From CAYZPB01 sp964568525 (lineage in GTDB: Bacteria > Bacillota > Bacilli > Tepidibacillales > Tepidibacillaceae): DNA of 32,714 nt. Position numbers and translations under genes: made by a program. Below are positions 9,153 to 18,200 of the stretch, piece after piece (the first letter of the stretch is position 1; each line of letters begins with the position of its first letter). Location of the stretch: NCBI GenBank assembly GCA_964568525.1, contig CAZMPM010000012.1, positions 1-32,714 on the forward strand, in the 5' to 3' direction. Below the pieces are notes generated by a model. The model had not been told where the DNA came from. It made no database searches and worked only from the letters and a program-made list of their open reading frames with translations.

Positions 9153-9800
9153 GTGATAGGATTGCTGCACGAAAAAATATTACGAGACTTTGAAAATATT
9201 ACTAATCTTCGAACTAGTGATATTGATAGTTATAACAGAGAGCTGATTATGTCAAAGATAGATGTTAGTGCTCTACGTGAGCATGTTAAACGTTACCCAA
9301 TGCTTCATCGTACATATTTTCAAGTTTCTTTATCACAACAAAAAGATTTTAAGGAACAGTTTCAGTTTATTGATCAAAATTTAGATTTACTAATGGATTG
9401 GTGGCATGTTGACCAATTAACGCAATTTATTTATAAACCGCTTGATTTTGCTTATGCACATCACCTTGCGTGTAAATATACTAGGTCTGAAGAAACTTTT
9501 ACTAGACGTTGGGGTTATGTTCTATTTTTAACTGGTCTGCAACGGGAAGTTGAGCATCTTGATGCGATTTGGTCATTACTCAAAGATGATCAAGAGTACT
9601 ACGTGCAAATGGCTGAAGCTTGGTTGATCTGTGAGCTTGTAGTGTATCACCCACAAAAAGCAATTTTACTACTGGAACAATCAAAATTAAAATACAATAT
9701 TCTCGGTAAAGCAATTCAAAAAATTAATGATTCATATCGCATAGATAAAGAATTTAAAGAATATAGTAAAAGTTTAAGGCCACAATTAAAGAAAAATTAA
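9153..9800 (+). CDS. AlkD-like DNA alkylation repair family protein
   Basis: A 215-residue all-helical protein. The segments FTRRWGYVLFL, DDQEYYVQMAEAWLICEL and KAIQKINDSYRIDKEFKEY match the recurring HEAT-like repeats of the Firmicutes DNA alkylation repair protein family (AlkC/AlkD superfamily), which removes alkylated bases without base flipping. The aromatic and acidic residues around RRWG and AEAW are in plausible positions, but activity cannot be judged from sequence alone. GTG 9153 abuts the RlmI stop codon with GGGA 5 bases upstream; an in-frame TTG at 9162 is an alternative start. It is probably the last gene of the long upstream unit, because a new promoter begins only 18 bases downstream. 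Confidence 0.72.
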   Translation: MIGLLHEKILRDFENITNLRTSDIDSYNRELIMSKIDVSALREHVKRYPMLHRTYFQVSLSQQKDFKEQFQFIDQNLDLLMDWWHVDQLTQFIYKPLDFAYAHHLACKYTRSEETFTRRWGYVLFLTGLQREVEHLDAIWSLLKDDQEYYVQMAEAWLICELVVYHPQKAILLLEQSKLKYNILGKAIQKINDSYRIDKEFKEYSKSLRPQLKKN

Positions 9801-9813
9801 AGTTGCAAATAAA

Positions 9814-9873
9814 CATATTGACATTTATCGATATCAATGTTATTTTTAACATATCGACAAATATCGATATGTT
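9814..9873 (+). promoter_or_regulatory. Duplicated ArsR-type operator
   Basis: Two near-identical 21-base direct copies lie at 9814-9834 and 9850-9870, differing at three positions and sharing the core TATCGATAT. They are 36 bases apart. The first covers the -35 box and part of the spacer; the second lies just after the -10, over the likely transcription start. The second copy also sits within a perfect inverted repeat, AACATATCGA-N6-TCGATATGTT (9848-9873), the two-fold symmetry expected for a dimeric winged-helix repressor. Binding by the adjacent ArsR protein is inference from position and symmetry. Confidence 0.72.
9818..9846 (+). promoter_or_regulatory. SigA-type promoter of the arsR metal operon
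   Basis: TTGACA at 9818-9823, a 17-base spacer and TATTTT at 9841-9846. The -35 box is perfect and the -10 has four of six consensus bases including TA....T. It lies in the only non-coding gap of this region, ahead of the GTG start at 9897, and is interleaved with the repeats described separately, as expected for a repressor-controlled promoter. Confidence 0.75.
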
Positions 9874-9896
9874 TTTATTTAATAGGAGGGGTTTTT

Positions 9897-10232
9897 GTGG
9901 ATAGGTCGTATTCAACATATGTTCCAATAATGAAGGCGCTCGCTGATGAAACTAGGCTTTCAATTATTGAACTGTTATCTTGTGATGAAATGTGTGCTTT
10001 TCACTTACTTGAAGAATTTAATATTTCGCAGTCAACATTGAGCTACCATATGAAAATCCTTACTGAAAGCGGTATTGTCGATGCAACTAAAGAAGGTGCT
10101 TGGACACGCTATAAAATTAATAGAGAAAAATACGCGGAAGCACTTGTTTTTTTGGAAGACATCGCACAAAAGAAAGAAGAATGTATTTATAAAGAACGAA
10201 CTGGGAGGGAAAATTTATGTCACAAACATTAA
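9897..10232 (+). CDS. ArsR/SmtB-family metal-responsive repressor
   Basis: A winged-helix repressor of about 111 residues. MKALADETRLSIIELL starts the helix-turn-helix region, and SQSTLSYHMKILTESGIV is the DNA recognition helix, very like ArsR proteins of the Bacillus type. Candidate metal ligands are Cys29, Cys33 and His36 (SCDEMCAFH), near the alpha3 site of ArsR/CadC proteins, plus a C-terminal cluster Cys96, Cys108, His109 and His111. The inducer cannot be fixed: the cysteine spacing differs from the CxC of E. coli ArsR. AGGAGGGG (9884-9891) places the start at GTG 9897, not at the ATG 9837, which lies inside the promoter. It overlaps the next gene by 16 bases and probably autorepresses through the operator upstream. 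Confidence 0.85.
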   Translation: MDRSYSTYVPIMKALADETRLSIIELLSCDEMCAFHLLEEFNISQSTLSYHMKILTESGIVDATKEGAWTRYKINREKYAEALVFLEDIAQKKEECIYKERTGRENLCHKH

Positions 10233-10525
10233 GCTTTTATCAATTATTAGAAAAAGATTTCAAAACATTAGAGGTATTTTTACCGATTGTAACAAAGGTG
10301 CATGCGAAGGAACATCCGGAGTTTGCAGTTATATCTCAAGAATTTAATAAGATTTTAGATAAATCTCGGCAGTTTGAGAAGTCGGACCTAGATATTACTG
10401 AGGAATTAGCGGTTATTGACGGACTGACTAAAGGTTATTCGCTACCAGCTGGTGCCTGTGAAGCTTTTACTGCCGTTTATAAGGCCTTAGCAAAAATTAA
10501 TCAGGTTTATACCACAAAGGAGTAG
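10217..10525 (+). CDS. Small helical protein resembling a RIC/ScdA fragment
   Basis: A 102-residue soluble protein, start ATG 10217 after GGGAGGG (10204-10210). It does not belong to a named family that I recognise with certainty. Two segments resemble the hemerythrin-like domain of RIC/ScdA/YtfE iron-sulfur cluster repair proteins: VTKVHAKEHPEFAVISQEF (residues 25-43; compare KVxxVHGxxHPEL) and LTKGYSLPAGACEAFTAVYK (70-89; compare LTxDYxxPxxACxxFxxLY). The metal-binding segments of that family (HMxKEE, MExEHDxAG, HxHLENNxLFP) are missing, so if related it cannot form the di-iron site. It contains one Cys (81) and two His (29, 33). The overlap with arsR and the short gap to the ATPase show it is part of the metal operon. 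Confidence 0.6.
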   Translation: MSQTLSFYQLLEKDFKTLEVFLPIVTKVHAKEHPEFAVISQEFNKILDKSRQFEKSDLDITEELAVIDGLTKGYSLPAGACEAFTAVYKALAKINQVYTTKE

Positions 10526-10557
10526 CATAATTTTACAACGGAGAGAGGGGAAGTTTA

Positions 10558-12423
10558 GTGCAAGTATTCATCAATAAGAATAAAAATTGGCTGACTTTAA
10601 TCAGTGGTATCTTAATAGTTATTGGACTAGTAGCCCACCATGGTTTTAAAAATGAACTATTAGGAATTGTTACACTTACGGTAGCTGGAATTATCGGACT
10701 AGTACCTGTAACAATCCAGGCTGTACAAGCACTTCGTGTTAAGGTAGTCAGTATTGAGTTTCTAGTCACAATTGCTGTAGTTGGTGCTTTTTTAATTCGA
10801 AATTTTGAAGAGGCGGCAATTGTTACATTTCTCTTTCTCTTTGGTTCATATTTAGAGCAAAGAACACTTAATAAAACACGTTCGGCAATTAAAGAATTGA
10901 CTGAGTTAGCTCCTGAAAGTGCTTTGATTCTTGATGAGGATGGGAATTTCGAGGAGATCGAAGTAGATGAGGTAAATAAAGGGGATATACTTTTAGTTAA
11001 AACGGGTGCTAAAGTGCCAGTTGACGGGTACGTCACTATTGGAGAGGGTTACATTGACGAAGCAAGTATTACCGGTGAGCCTTTCCCTGTCAAAAAAGTG
11101 GCGGGTGATTTTGTTTATGCGGGCACAATTCTTGATAATGGTACGATACAGATAAAAGCTGATCGAGTTGGTGAGGATACGACATTTGGCCGTATTATCG
11201 AGTTAGTTGAAGAGGCTCAGGATTCGAAATCTGAAGCAGAAAGATTTATTGATCGATTTGCTAAATACTATACTCCTGCTGTTTTGATTTTTGCATTCCT
11301 AGTCTGGATTGTCACAAAAGATGTAGAAATGGCGATTACTATTCTAGTACTAGGATGCCCGGGTGCGCTAGTGATTGGTGTGCCGGTCTCAAATGTTTCT
11401 GGGATTGGTAACGGTGCGCGGAACAATATTCTGTTAAAAGGAAGCGAAGTTACACAGCAATTTAGTAAAGTAGATACGATGATATTTGATAAAACGGGCA
11501 CATTAACAGTTGGTAATCCGGAAGTTGCTGATCAGGTAATCTTTTATCCTGACACACAGCTTGCGCTTAGCTATTTAGCAAGTGTAGAACGTGAATCTGA
11601 CCATCCGCTTGCAAGAGCGATTACGAGGAATATTGGGGAGGTTGAATTTTTCCCTGTAGAATCAACTAATGTGGTTGCTGGCGGTGGAGTTATTGCAATC
11701 GTTGATAATAAAAAGATTGTCGTAGGTAATGAAAAATTATTAAGACAAGAAGCTATCGCAATCGACGCTGATGCGCACAACAAAATTAGAAGATATGAAA
11801 ACAATGGTGATTCATTAGTACTGATGGCAATTGATGGAAATTTAGCTGTAATCATGGGTATACGAGACCGGATTAGACCAGGGGTTAAAGAGGAATTAAA
11901 ACGATTAACTCGTTTAAAAGTCAAAAATCTTACAATCTTATCTGGTGATAATCAAGGGACAGTTGATCGCATTGCGTCAGAACTTGGGTTTACCGCTGCT
12001 TATGGAAATTTGTTGCCTGAGGATAAGGCGGAGCATATTAAAAGACTACAAGAACAGGGTGAAATTGTTGCTTTTGTTGGTGACGGTGTGAATGNNNNNN
12101 NNNNNNNTAGCCCATCATTGGCTGTTGCAGATATCGGGATAGCGATGGGTGGAGGAACAGATGTCGCCATTGAAACCTCTGATATTGTTTTAGCTAATTC
12201 AGATTTTAGTAAATTATCGCATGCACTGGGTTTAGCAAAAGCGACAGTAAGAAACATGCGTCAGAATATCCTTGTTGCAATAGGCACAGTTTTTGTCCTT
12301 CTAGCAGCATTATTCTTCAGTGAGTGGATGAATATGACAATCGGTATGTTTGCACATGAAGCAAGTGTTTTAATTGTTATTTTAAATGGAATGCGTTTAT
12401 TACGTTACAAATTAAAAATTTAA
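10558..12423 (+). CDS. P1B-type heavy-metal translocating ATPase, CPG variant
   Basis: An ATP-driven metal exporter with about eight TM helices, without an N-terminal HMA or His-rich domain. The TGE actuator motif (ASITGEPFPV) is near residue 173, Cys267-Pro268-Gly269 lies in the sixth TM, the phosphorylated Asp311 is in DKTGT, SDHPLA (the HP motif) follows near 347, and GDGVN is in the hinge. The eighth TM carries FAHEASVLIVILNG. CPG replaces the usual CPC or SPC, and HEAS resembles the HEGx of P1B-4 (Co/Fe/Zn-type) pumps. The metal is therefore unresolved; zinc, cadmium, iron or cobalt are all possible. The GTG start follows GGAGAGAGGGG. A 13-N gap lies within the GDGxND motif; the reading frame stays open through it. 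Confidence 0.88.
   Translation: MQVFINKNKNWLTLISGILIVIGLVAHHGFKNELLGIVTLTVAGIIGLVPVTIQAVQALRVKVVSIEFLVTIAVVGAFLIRNFEEAAIVTFLFLFGSYLEQRTLNKTRSAIKELTELAPESALILDEDGNFEEIEVDEVNKGDILLVKTGAKVPVDGYVTIGEGYIDEASITGEPFPVKKVAGDFVYAGTILDNGTIQIKADRVGEDTTFGRIIELVEEAQDSKSEAERFIDRFAKYYTPAVLIFAFLVWIVTKDVEMAITILVLGCPGALVIGVPVSNVSGIGNGARNNILLKGSEVTQQFSKVDTMIFDKTGTLTVGNPEVADQVIFYPDTQLALSYLASVERESDHPLARAITRNIGEVEFFPVESTNVVAGGGVIAIVDNKKIVVGNEKLLRQEAIAIDADAHNKIRRYENNGDSLVLMAIDGNLAVIMGIRDRIRPGVKEELKRLTRLKVKNLTILSGDNQGTVDRIASELGFTAAYGNLLPEDKAEHIKRLQEQGEIVAFVGDGVNXXXXXSPSLAVADIGIAMGGGTDVAIETSDIVLANSDFSKLSHALGLAKATVRNMRQNILVAIGTVFVLLAALFFSEWMNMTIGMFAHEASVLIVILNGMRLLRYKLKI
12095..12107. other. Assembly gap (13 N) inside the P-type ATPase gene
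   Basis: Thirteen undetermined bases interrupt the codons after GDGVN. The flanks are GTGAATG on the left and TAGCCCATCA on the right. A single A between them would restore GDGVNDSPSLAVAD, which has the invariant spacing of P-type ATPases, so the gap is probably 12 bases too long and not an insertion. Confidence 0.95.
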
Positions 12424-12435
12424 GAGGTGAAAGTT

Positions 12436-12669
12436 ATGAAAAAGGTCACAATACAGTTAGAGACATTGGGCTGTCCATCGTGTACAATTAAGATTGAAAA
12501 CGCAGTTCGCGGGTTACAGGGGGTGGATAAGGAAAGCGTAAAAGTATTATTTAATGCAAGTAAAGTGAAATTAGATTATGATGATAGTCAAGTAGCAATC
12601 AAAGAGATTGAGGATGCTATTTCTAAACAAGGCTATATCGTTGAAAAAACTGTAATAAAAGATTTATAA
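12436..12669 (+). CDS. HMA-domain metal chaperone (CopZ-like)
   Basis: A 77-residue single heavy-metal-associated domain with ferredoxin-like fold: TLGCPSCTIKIENAVRGLQG contains the CxxC metal site (CPSC), and VDKESVKVLFNASKVKLDY is the beta-strand and loop region. It most likely delivers a soft metal to, or receives it from, the ATPase immediately upstream, which lacks an HMA of its own; that partnership is inferred from adjacency. The position usually occupied by Met in GMxCxxC copper chaperones is Leu-Gly-Cys-Pro here, so copper is not assured. AGAGGTGA (12423-12430) supports ATG 12436; GTG 12427 would lie within this RBS. It is the last gene of the operon. Confidence 0.82.
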   Translation: MKKVTIQLETLGCPSCTIKIENAVRGLQGVDKESVKVLFNASKVKLDYDDSQVAIKEIEDAISKQGYIVEKTVIKDL

Positions 12670-12707
12670 ATAATACATGTTTTTAATATAGAGATGGAGG
12701 AGTCATA

Positions 12708-13568
12708 ATGAAAAATATTACTTTTTTGCTCGATAGCGGAAGTGATTACGAGTCGAATTTAGATTCGTTATTTGATTTTCCGGTTCGTATAGTGCCACTA
12801 TATGTGAATATTAGTGGAGTTGAATATCAAGACTCTGTTTCTTTAAGCAAAAGCGAATTTTATGAAAAGATGGCAGCTGCGGAACACCTACCAAAAACTA
12901 GTCAGCCAACACCTACACAATTTTACGAGGTCTATATAGAAGAGCTTGCAAAAGGTAATGATGTGTTGTGTATTACTATCTCATCCAAATTAAGTGGTAC
13001 ATATCAGAGTGCCATGATTGGTAGAGATATGTTGGATGAAAAGTTTGTTGATAGGGTGCATGTTGCTGATTCGCTTAATGTGACTGGGATGGTTACTCTC
13101 CAATTAATTAAGGCTAACCAACTGATTAAAGAGGGCTTGTCTCTCGCTGATGTGGTTGTAAAATTAGCAGAATATCGTAAAAAAACTACCTTTATTGCTC
13201 TGCTTGATACGTTAGAGAACTTGAAAAAAGGTGGCAGAATTTCTGCAACAAAAGCGGCGGTCGGTGGTTTGTTAAATGTTAAACCGCTTGTAACAATTAA
13301 TGATGGACTTATGGAAGCTACTGAATCTTTTAGAGGAAGAAAGAAAGGTCTTGAGAGCTTGTCTGCTCAATTTGCAGGGATTCTTGATAAAATTGAGAAA
13401 GATCGACTAATTGTTATCCATAATTATCAAAATATCGAACTACTTAAGGCAGATTTAAAAAACTTTAAGCTTACTGATTTCAAGAGTATTGAGTATGTAG
13501 TAATTGGGCCAACAATCGGCACCTACGCTGGTCCTAATGTTCTTGGATTCGGCTATGTAATGAAGTAG
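12708..13568 (+). CDS. DegV family fatty-acid-binding protein
   Basis: A 286-residue cytosolic protein of the DegV/FakB family, which binds a fatty acid and in Gram-positives presents it to a fatty acid kinase. Visible hallmarks: FLLDSGSDY at the N-terminus, LPKTSQPTPTQFYE near residue 62, CITISSKLSGTYQSA near 92, the LLDTLENLKKGGRIS segment near 164 and the C-terminal GPTIGTYAGPNVLGFGY. The fatty acid type cannot be told. RBS ATGGAGGAG precedes ATG 12708. The gap from the HMA gene is 38 bases; it may be read through from the metal operon, but a strong terminator follows it. Confidence 0.9.
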   Translation: MKNITFLLDSGSDYESNLDSLFDFPVRIVPLYVNISGVEYQDSVSLSKSEFYEKMAAAEHLPKTSQPTPTQFYEVYIEELAKGNDVLCITISSKLSGTYQSAMIGRDMLDEKFVDRVHVADSLNVTGMVTLQLIKANQLIKEGLSLADVVVKLAEYRKKTTFIALLDTLENLKKGGRISATKAAVGGLLNVKPLVTINDGLMEATESFRGRKKGLESLSAQFAGILDKIEKDRLIVIHNYQNIELLKADLKNFKLTDFKSIEYVVIGPTIGTYAGPNVLGFGYVMK

Positions 13569-13590
13569 TACAAAAAGCTTATGGAATTTT

Positions 13591-13627
13591 AAAAGGCTAA
13601 CTGTCTAACTAATAGTTAGCCTTTTAA
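13591..13627 (+). terminator. Rho-independent terminator after degV-like gene
   Basis: Perfect 12-bp stem AAAAGGCTAACT (13591-13602) with AGTTAGCCTTTT (13614-13625), 11-base loop, followed by T/A-rich sequence. It begins 22 bases after the DegV stop and closes the metal/DegV unit. The A-rich left arm could let it work in the other direction too. Confidence 0.8.
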
Positions 13628-13752
13628 TATCATAATAGATATCCATTGGCGGATTGTATAAGGTGCTAATTTTTGATAGTATTAATCTGTAGGTTGGATA
13701 ACGATAGGATTTAAATAATTTTTATAATATTTGACAAAAAGTTGGTGATCGA

Positions 13753-15111
13753 ATGACACTTTTTATGGATGAGAATGAAATATTACTAAACGCAATTAAA
13801 TATCTTAAAGAGTACAAGAGGAGCGATTTCAAAGCTTTACTCGAGGAGCTACAGCCATATGATGTCGCTAAATTATATGTGAATCTGCCTGAAAAGCATC
13901 ATCAATTCTTTTTACTTTATCTCGAGCCAGAACAGATTGCAGAGATGCTACAGGAACTTGATATTAAGTATCAACATGATGTATTGCAACGTTTAGGTAT
14001 TGAAAAATCTTCAACGATAATGGATTTAATGGATAACGATGATCTTGCCGATTTATTAAATGCATTATCGGTCGAAGATTTGCAAGAATACTTAGAGGCG
14101 ATGGAAAAATCCGAGGCTTTATCGGTACAAAGTTTAATGCAGTACCCGGCTGATACTGCAGGTGGTCTGATGACCAACCGTTTTGTCTGGATCAGAAGCT
14201 ATTTTACCGTTCGGCAAGCAGTGGATAAGTTTAAAGCGTACTCTAAATTTGCGACGACAATTTACTATCTGTATGTATTAGATATAAATAAGACGCTGGT
14301 TGGAGTTGTCTCTTTTCGTGACCTTCTATTAGCAGATGAGAATGATTTAATCGAAGACATAATGTTTACTCGCTTAATCACTGTTTCGGTCGATACTGAC
14401 CAAGAAGAAGTGGCAAATATTATTCGTAAATATGATTTTACCGCTGTACCAGTTGTTGATGAAAATAAGTCAATGGTGGGTATTATTACAATCGATGATA
14501 TTATCGATATTGTTGTTGAAGAAGCTGATGAAGATATCGTAAAACTATCTGCCGGTGGTAAAGATATTGATTTTAACACTCCGGCACACATTGCAGCATT
14601 CCGACGTTTACCTTGGCTGATATTTTTGTTATTAATTGGACTTGTGTCTGCTAACATAATTAACTTCTTTGAATACACATTAGAAACTGTCGTTGCTCTA
14701 TCTTTCTTTATGGTAATTATCACTGGGATGACTGGTAATACGGGCACACAATCATTAGCTGTAGTGGTTCGTGGCTTAGCATCACAAGATATTCGGCCTG
14801 GAACAATTCGACGTTTAATTCTACGTGAATTTGGTGTAGGTATAATAATTGGATTTGTGAGTGCTCTTTTAATAATACTAATTACTTATCTATGGCAAGA
14901 TAATATTTATTTAGGCCTAGTTGTGGGGAGCGCCTTATTTTTGTCGCTAATTATTGGAAATTTAGCAGGAACGATCATACCGTTAATTCTCTACTACTTG
15001 AAGGTCGATCCGGCTGTTGCCTCAGGACCACTAATTACGACTCTTAATGATATATTTTCTTTAACAGTCTACTTTGGTTTGGCCTCAATTTTCTTAGTTT
15101 ACCTACTGTAA
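13753..15111 (+). CDS. mgtE: Magnesium channel/transporter MgtE
   Basis: A 452-residue Mg2+ channel. The cytosolic MgtE_N superhelical domain spans about 1-130 (LQPYDVAKLYVNLPEKHHQFFLLYL; YPADTAGGLMT at its end). Two CBS domains (about 135-255; VVDENKSMVGIITIDDIIDIV in the second) sense Mg2+ and gate the pore. Five TM helices follow from about 290, with the pore-lining NTGTQSLAVVVRGL and the conserved DPAVASGPLITTLNDIFSLTVYF near the C-terminus. This is the full canonical order. ATG 13753 has a weak GGTGATC upstream. A TATAAT box at 13723-13728 lies 24 bases before the ATG without a good -35. No M-box was recognised in the 125 bases between the terminator and the start. Confidence 0.93.
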   Translation: MTLFMDENEILLNAIKYLKEYKRSDFKALLEELQPYDVAKLYVNLPEKHHQFFLLYLEPEQIAEMLQELDIKYQHDVLQRLGIEKSSTIMDLMDNDDLADLLNALSVEDLQEYLEAMEKSEALSVQSLMQYPADTAGGLMTNRFVWIRSYFTVRQAVDKFKAYSKFATTIYYLYVLDINKTLVGVVSFRDLLLADENDLIEDIMFTRLITVSVDTDQEEVANIIRKYDFTAVPVVDENKSMVGIITIDDIIDIVVEEADEDIVKLSAGGKDIDFNTPAHIAAFRRLPWLIFLLLIGLVSANIINFFEYTLETVVALSFFMVIITGMTGNTGTQSLAVVVRGLASQDIRPGTIRRLILREFGVGIIIGFVSALLIILITYLWQDNIYLGLVVGSALFLSLIIGNLAGTIIPLILYYLKVDPAVASGPLITTLNDIFSLTVYFGLASIFLVYLL

Positions 15112-15221
15112 TTAATGCAACAATAATTTTATTAGGTTCGTCTATCTATAGAGAGAAGATATATACTACGTTGTCTCTTGATTTTATTATTATTAATTAA
15201 ATTTGGAGAGGTTGTTGACAA

Positions 15222-18200
15222 ATGGGGACCGGTAAAAAAATTGTGATTCTGGTTGTTGCGCTTTTGTTAGTTATTTTAGTAGGAATAGGTATTTATTTTT
15301 TGATTACTGAAAAAGCAGGTGACGGTGGTCTAGATATGCAGGTGAAGAAGGAAATGAATTATAACATTGTGCCAACCGCCAGTGATGGTGCTGGAGTTGC
15401 TTTAGACTCCGGTTTAAGTATTGTTTCAAAAAAAGAGATAACGCTTGATGGTTTTAAAGATATTTTTAATATTGAGCCAGCGGTTCCCTATAATGTAAAA
15501 CAACTTTCTAATACCGAATTTAAGGTAAGTTTTGATAACTTGCTAGCGGCTAATACGGTATATCGCGTCAGTATGTTAGATGATGATGCTAAGCTTTCTT
15601 GGGCTTTCCAAACCGTAAAAGATTTCAAACTTGAAAGCACACTTCCTCGAGACAAAGGGGTAGGAGTACCATTAGATACGGGAATTGAGCTTACTTATAG
15701 TTATCCTGATTTTGGCGCATTGGATAAATACTTCTCAATTGAGCCAAAAGTAGAAGGTAAGTTTACTTACTATAAAAATCAAGCTATTTTTCTTCCCGAC
15801 AAGAACCTAACACCAAATACAATTTATACGGTTACAGTAAAAGCTGGTTTAGCTTTAAACGAAAGCACCAAGACGATTACTGATGATTACTCATTTCAAT
15901 TTATGACTGTAGCGGATCGTGAAAATAAAGAATATTTGAATTTCACAAGTACTTTTTATAATTTTACTTCAAATACAGTGCCGTACTTAGGCGTTCACCC
16001 TAGTGATGAACTACGCAATCAAGAAGTAAGCGTTGACGTTTATCAATATAAGAGTGCTGATAAGTTGATAGCTGGTCTTAAAGAGTTGACGGATATTGAT
16101 CAAAACTGGATGAATACAATTAATAAAACTGTTAAAATTGACAATGAACTCAAAAAAGTAGCTAACTTTAAGGCGAAATTCCAAATAATGCAGAATAGTT
16201 GGATGCACTATTTAGTCTTCCCTGAGGCATTAACAGAAGGCTATTATTTAATCAATGTATCGTATGGTAAAAATAACTACCAAACACACGTACAGGTAAA
16301 TAATGCGGCTGTCTACATTATGCTTGGTGTAAACGAGAGCCTTGCTTGGATTAATGATACAGTAAACGGCAATCCAATTGCTGGCGCTAAACTTGTTGCC
16401 GAAAATGGTAAAACAGCTACCTCAAATAGCGAGGGTATCGCAATCATTAATGCACAAGTGGTAAAACCGGAAGAATTTAACCAACAATATTTTAAAGTTG
16501 AGCTAAATAATCGACCAACCTATGTTGCTCAATTACTGCAGACATTTTATGCATACGATTTTTATGGACACCAAGTTACTAACCCAGACTACTGGTCTTA
16601 CCTATATCTTGACCGTGATCTATATCAACAAACTGACTCAGTCAATCTCTGGGGATTAGTTAAACCTAGAACTAACGAAACAAAAACGGGTACATTGACT
16701 GCTACCCTTTATAAATCTACATATATGGGCGAAAAAACTAAAGTTATGAGCCAGGTTTTCGCGGTTGATCAGTTCGGAACATTTGATGAAAAGTTTGTAT
16801 TTACTGGCTTAGTTCCAGGAAGTTACTATATTGAGTTGCAAAATGATGATGTTGCAATAACGCAAAAATCGTTTGAGATAAGAAATTATAAGAAACCAGC
16901 ATATCAAGTGGATGCTAGCTTTAATAAAAAAAGTATTTATGCTTGGGATACTGCAACTCTAAATTTACAAGCGAACTTTTTTGAGGGTTCACCTGTTTCT
17001 GGTTTAAAATTAAAAACCAATTATTATGAAGAAAGTAATAATAAAGATGTCGGTCAAGTTATTACGGATAAAAATGGAATGGCACAAATAAAATATACTC
17101 CAAAAATCTCTACAGCACAGTGGATGCCGATCAATGTAAGTTTCTTTGTTGCTAACGATCAGGCTGAAGACCAAAATATTTGGCAGTATGCTGATATTTT
17201 AGTTTTCCCTAAAAACGTAATGCTAAATATTGACATTAAAGATCGAGGGAAAACAGCTGATATTACAGTAGCAACAAACATGATTGATCTTACTAAACAA
17301 GCTGCACAACAAACGGCTTATGATTATGTTGACAATTATAAAGGTGCAAATGTTGATCGATCTTTAGACATCAAGATTATGGAAATTGAGTATAAGCGTG
17401 AAGTTACCGGAAGTTATTATGATTTTATCAATAAAAAAGTCGTGGAGACTTACCAATATAATCGTGTCGAACGTCAAGTGGATAATTTTACTGCCAATAC
17501 GGTAGCAGGTGAATATAAATTTAATTATCAATTCTCTTCAGATTTCGACTACGAAATTGTGGTTTCAACTACTGATACGAGAGGGAACTCAGTTGTTCAT
17601 AGTGGTTATTTGAGCCGACTTAAATATGTGTTCGAAGATAGTAATGAGATTTATTACACAATCGAAGAAGTTAACAGAGACAAATATAATTACCGTGTAA
17701 ATGAGCCAATCAATTTACAGTTAATGAAAAATGGTGTTGAAGCAATCGACACGACTGGCGATCGTCTGCTTATGATTAAATTAAAAGATGGACTACGTGG
17801 CTATACAATCTCTGATACAGTTCAAAATAGTTATCGTTTCACGCGTGAAGATATACCGAACTCGTACTATGAGGCAGTCTATTTTGATGGCAAACGAGTA
17901 CATCTAGCTGGTATGAGAGCTAATCTTTATGACTATACTGAAAAAGAGCTTGAAGTTACAATGGTTGCCGACAAAGCGAATTATCGACCTGGTGATACTG
18001 CAAGATTAACTTTTATGGTTAAAAACAAAAATGGCAGCCCTGTAAGTGCGCGCTTGAACGTTAGTATTGTGGATGAAGCACTGTTTGCTTTAAGAGATCA
18101 AGCGGTGAGAACAGCTGAATCAGTTTATAGTTATGTTGTTACTACCGGGAAAATAACTAATTATGTGTCTGAACAAAGCAATGATATGCGTGGTGGTGCT

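Noticed and set aside
10533..11036. Minus-strand reading frame opposite the P-type ATPase
   Set aside because: It is antisense to a conserved ATPase, with low-complexity Ser/Thr/Ile composition and no RBS; a shadow of the real gene. The same holds for the minus-strand frames opposite mgtE, cshA and the A2M gene.
13628..13752. Possible M-box magnesium riboswitch ahead of mgtE
   Set aside because: The 125-base gap is shorter than an M-box with its terminator, and none of the conserved M-box core sequences was recognised; only A/T-rich sequence and a lone TATAAT were seen.
15112..15221. Hairpin AGAGA...TCTCT upstream of the macroglobulin gene
   Set aside because: Only five pairs with a long A/T-rich loop and no T tract, so neither terminator nor operator is supported; no convincing -35/-10 pair was found either.
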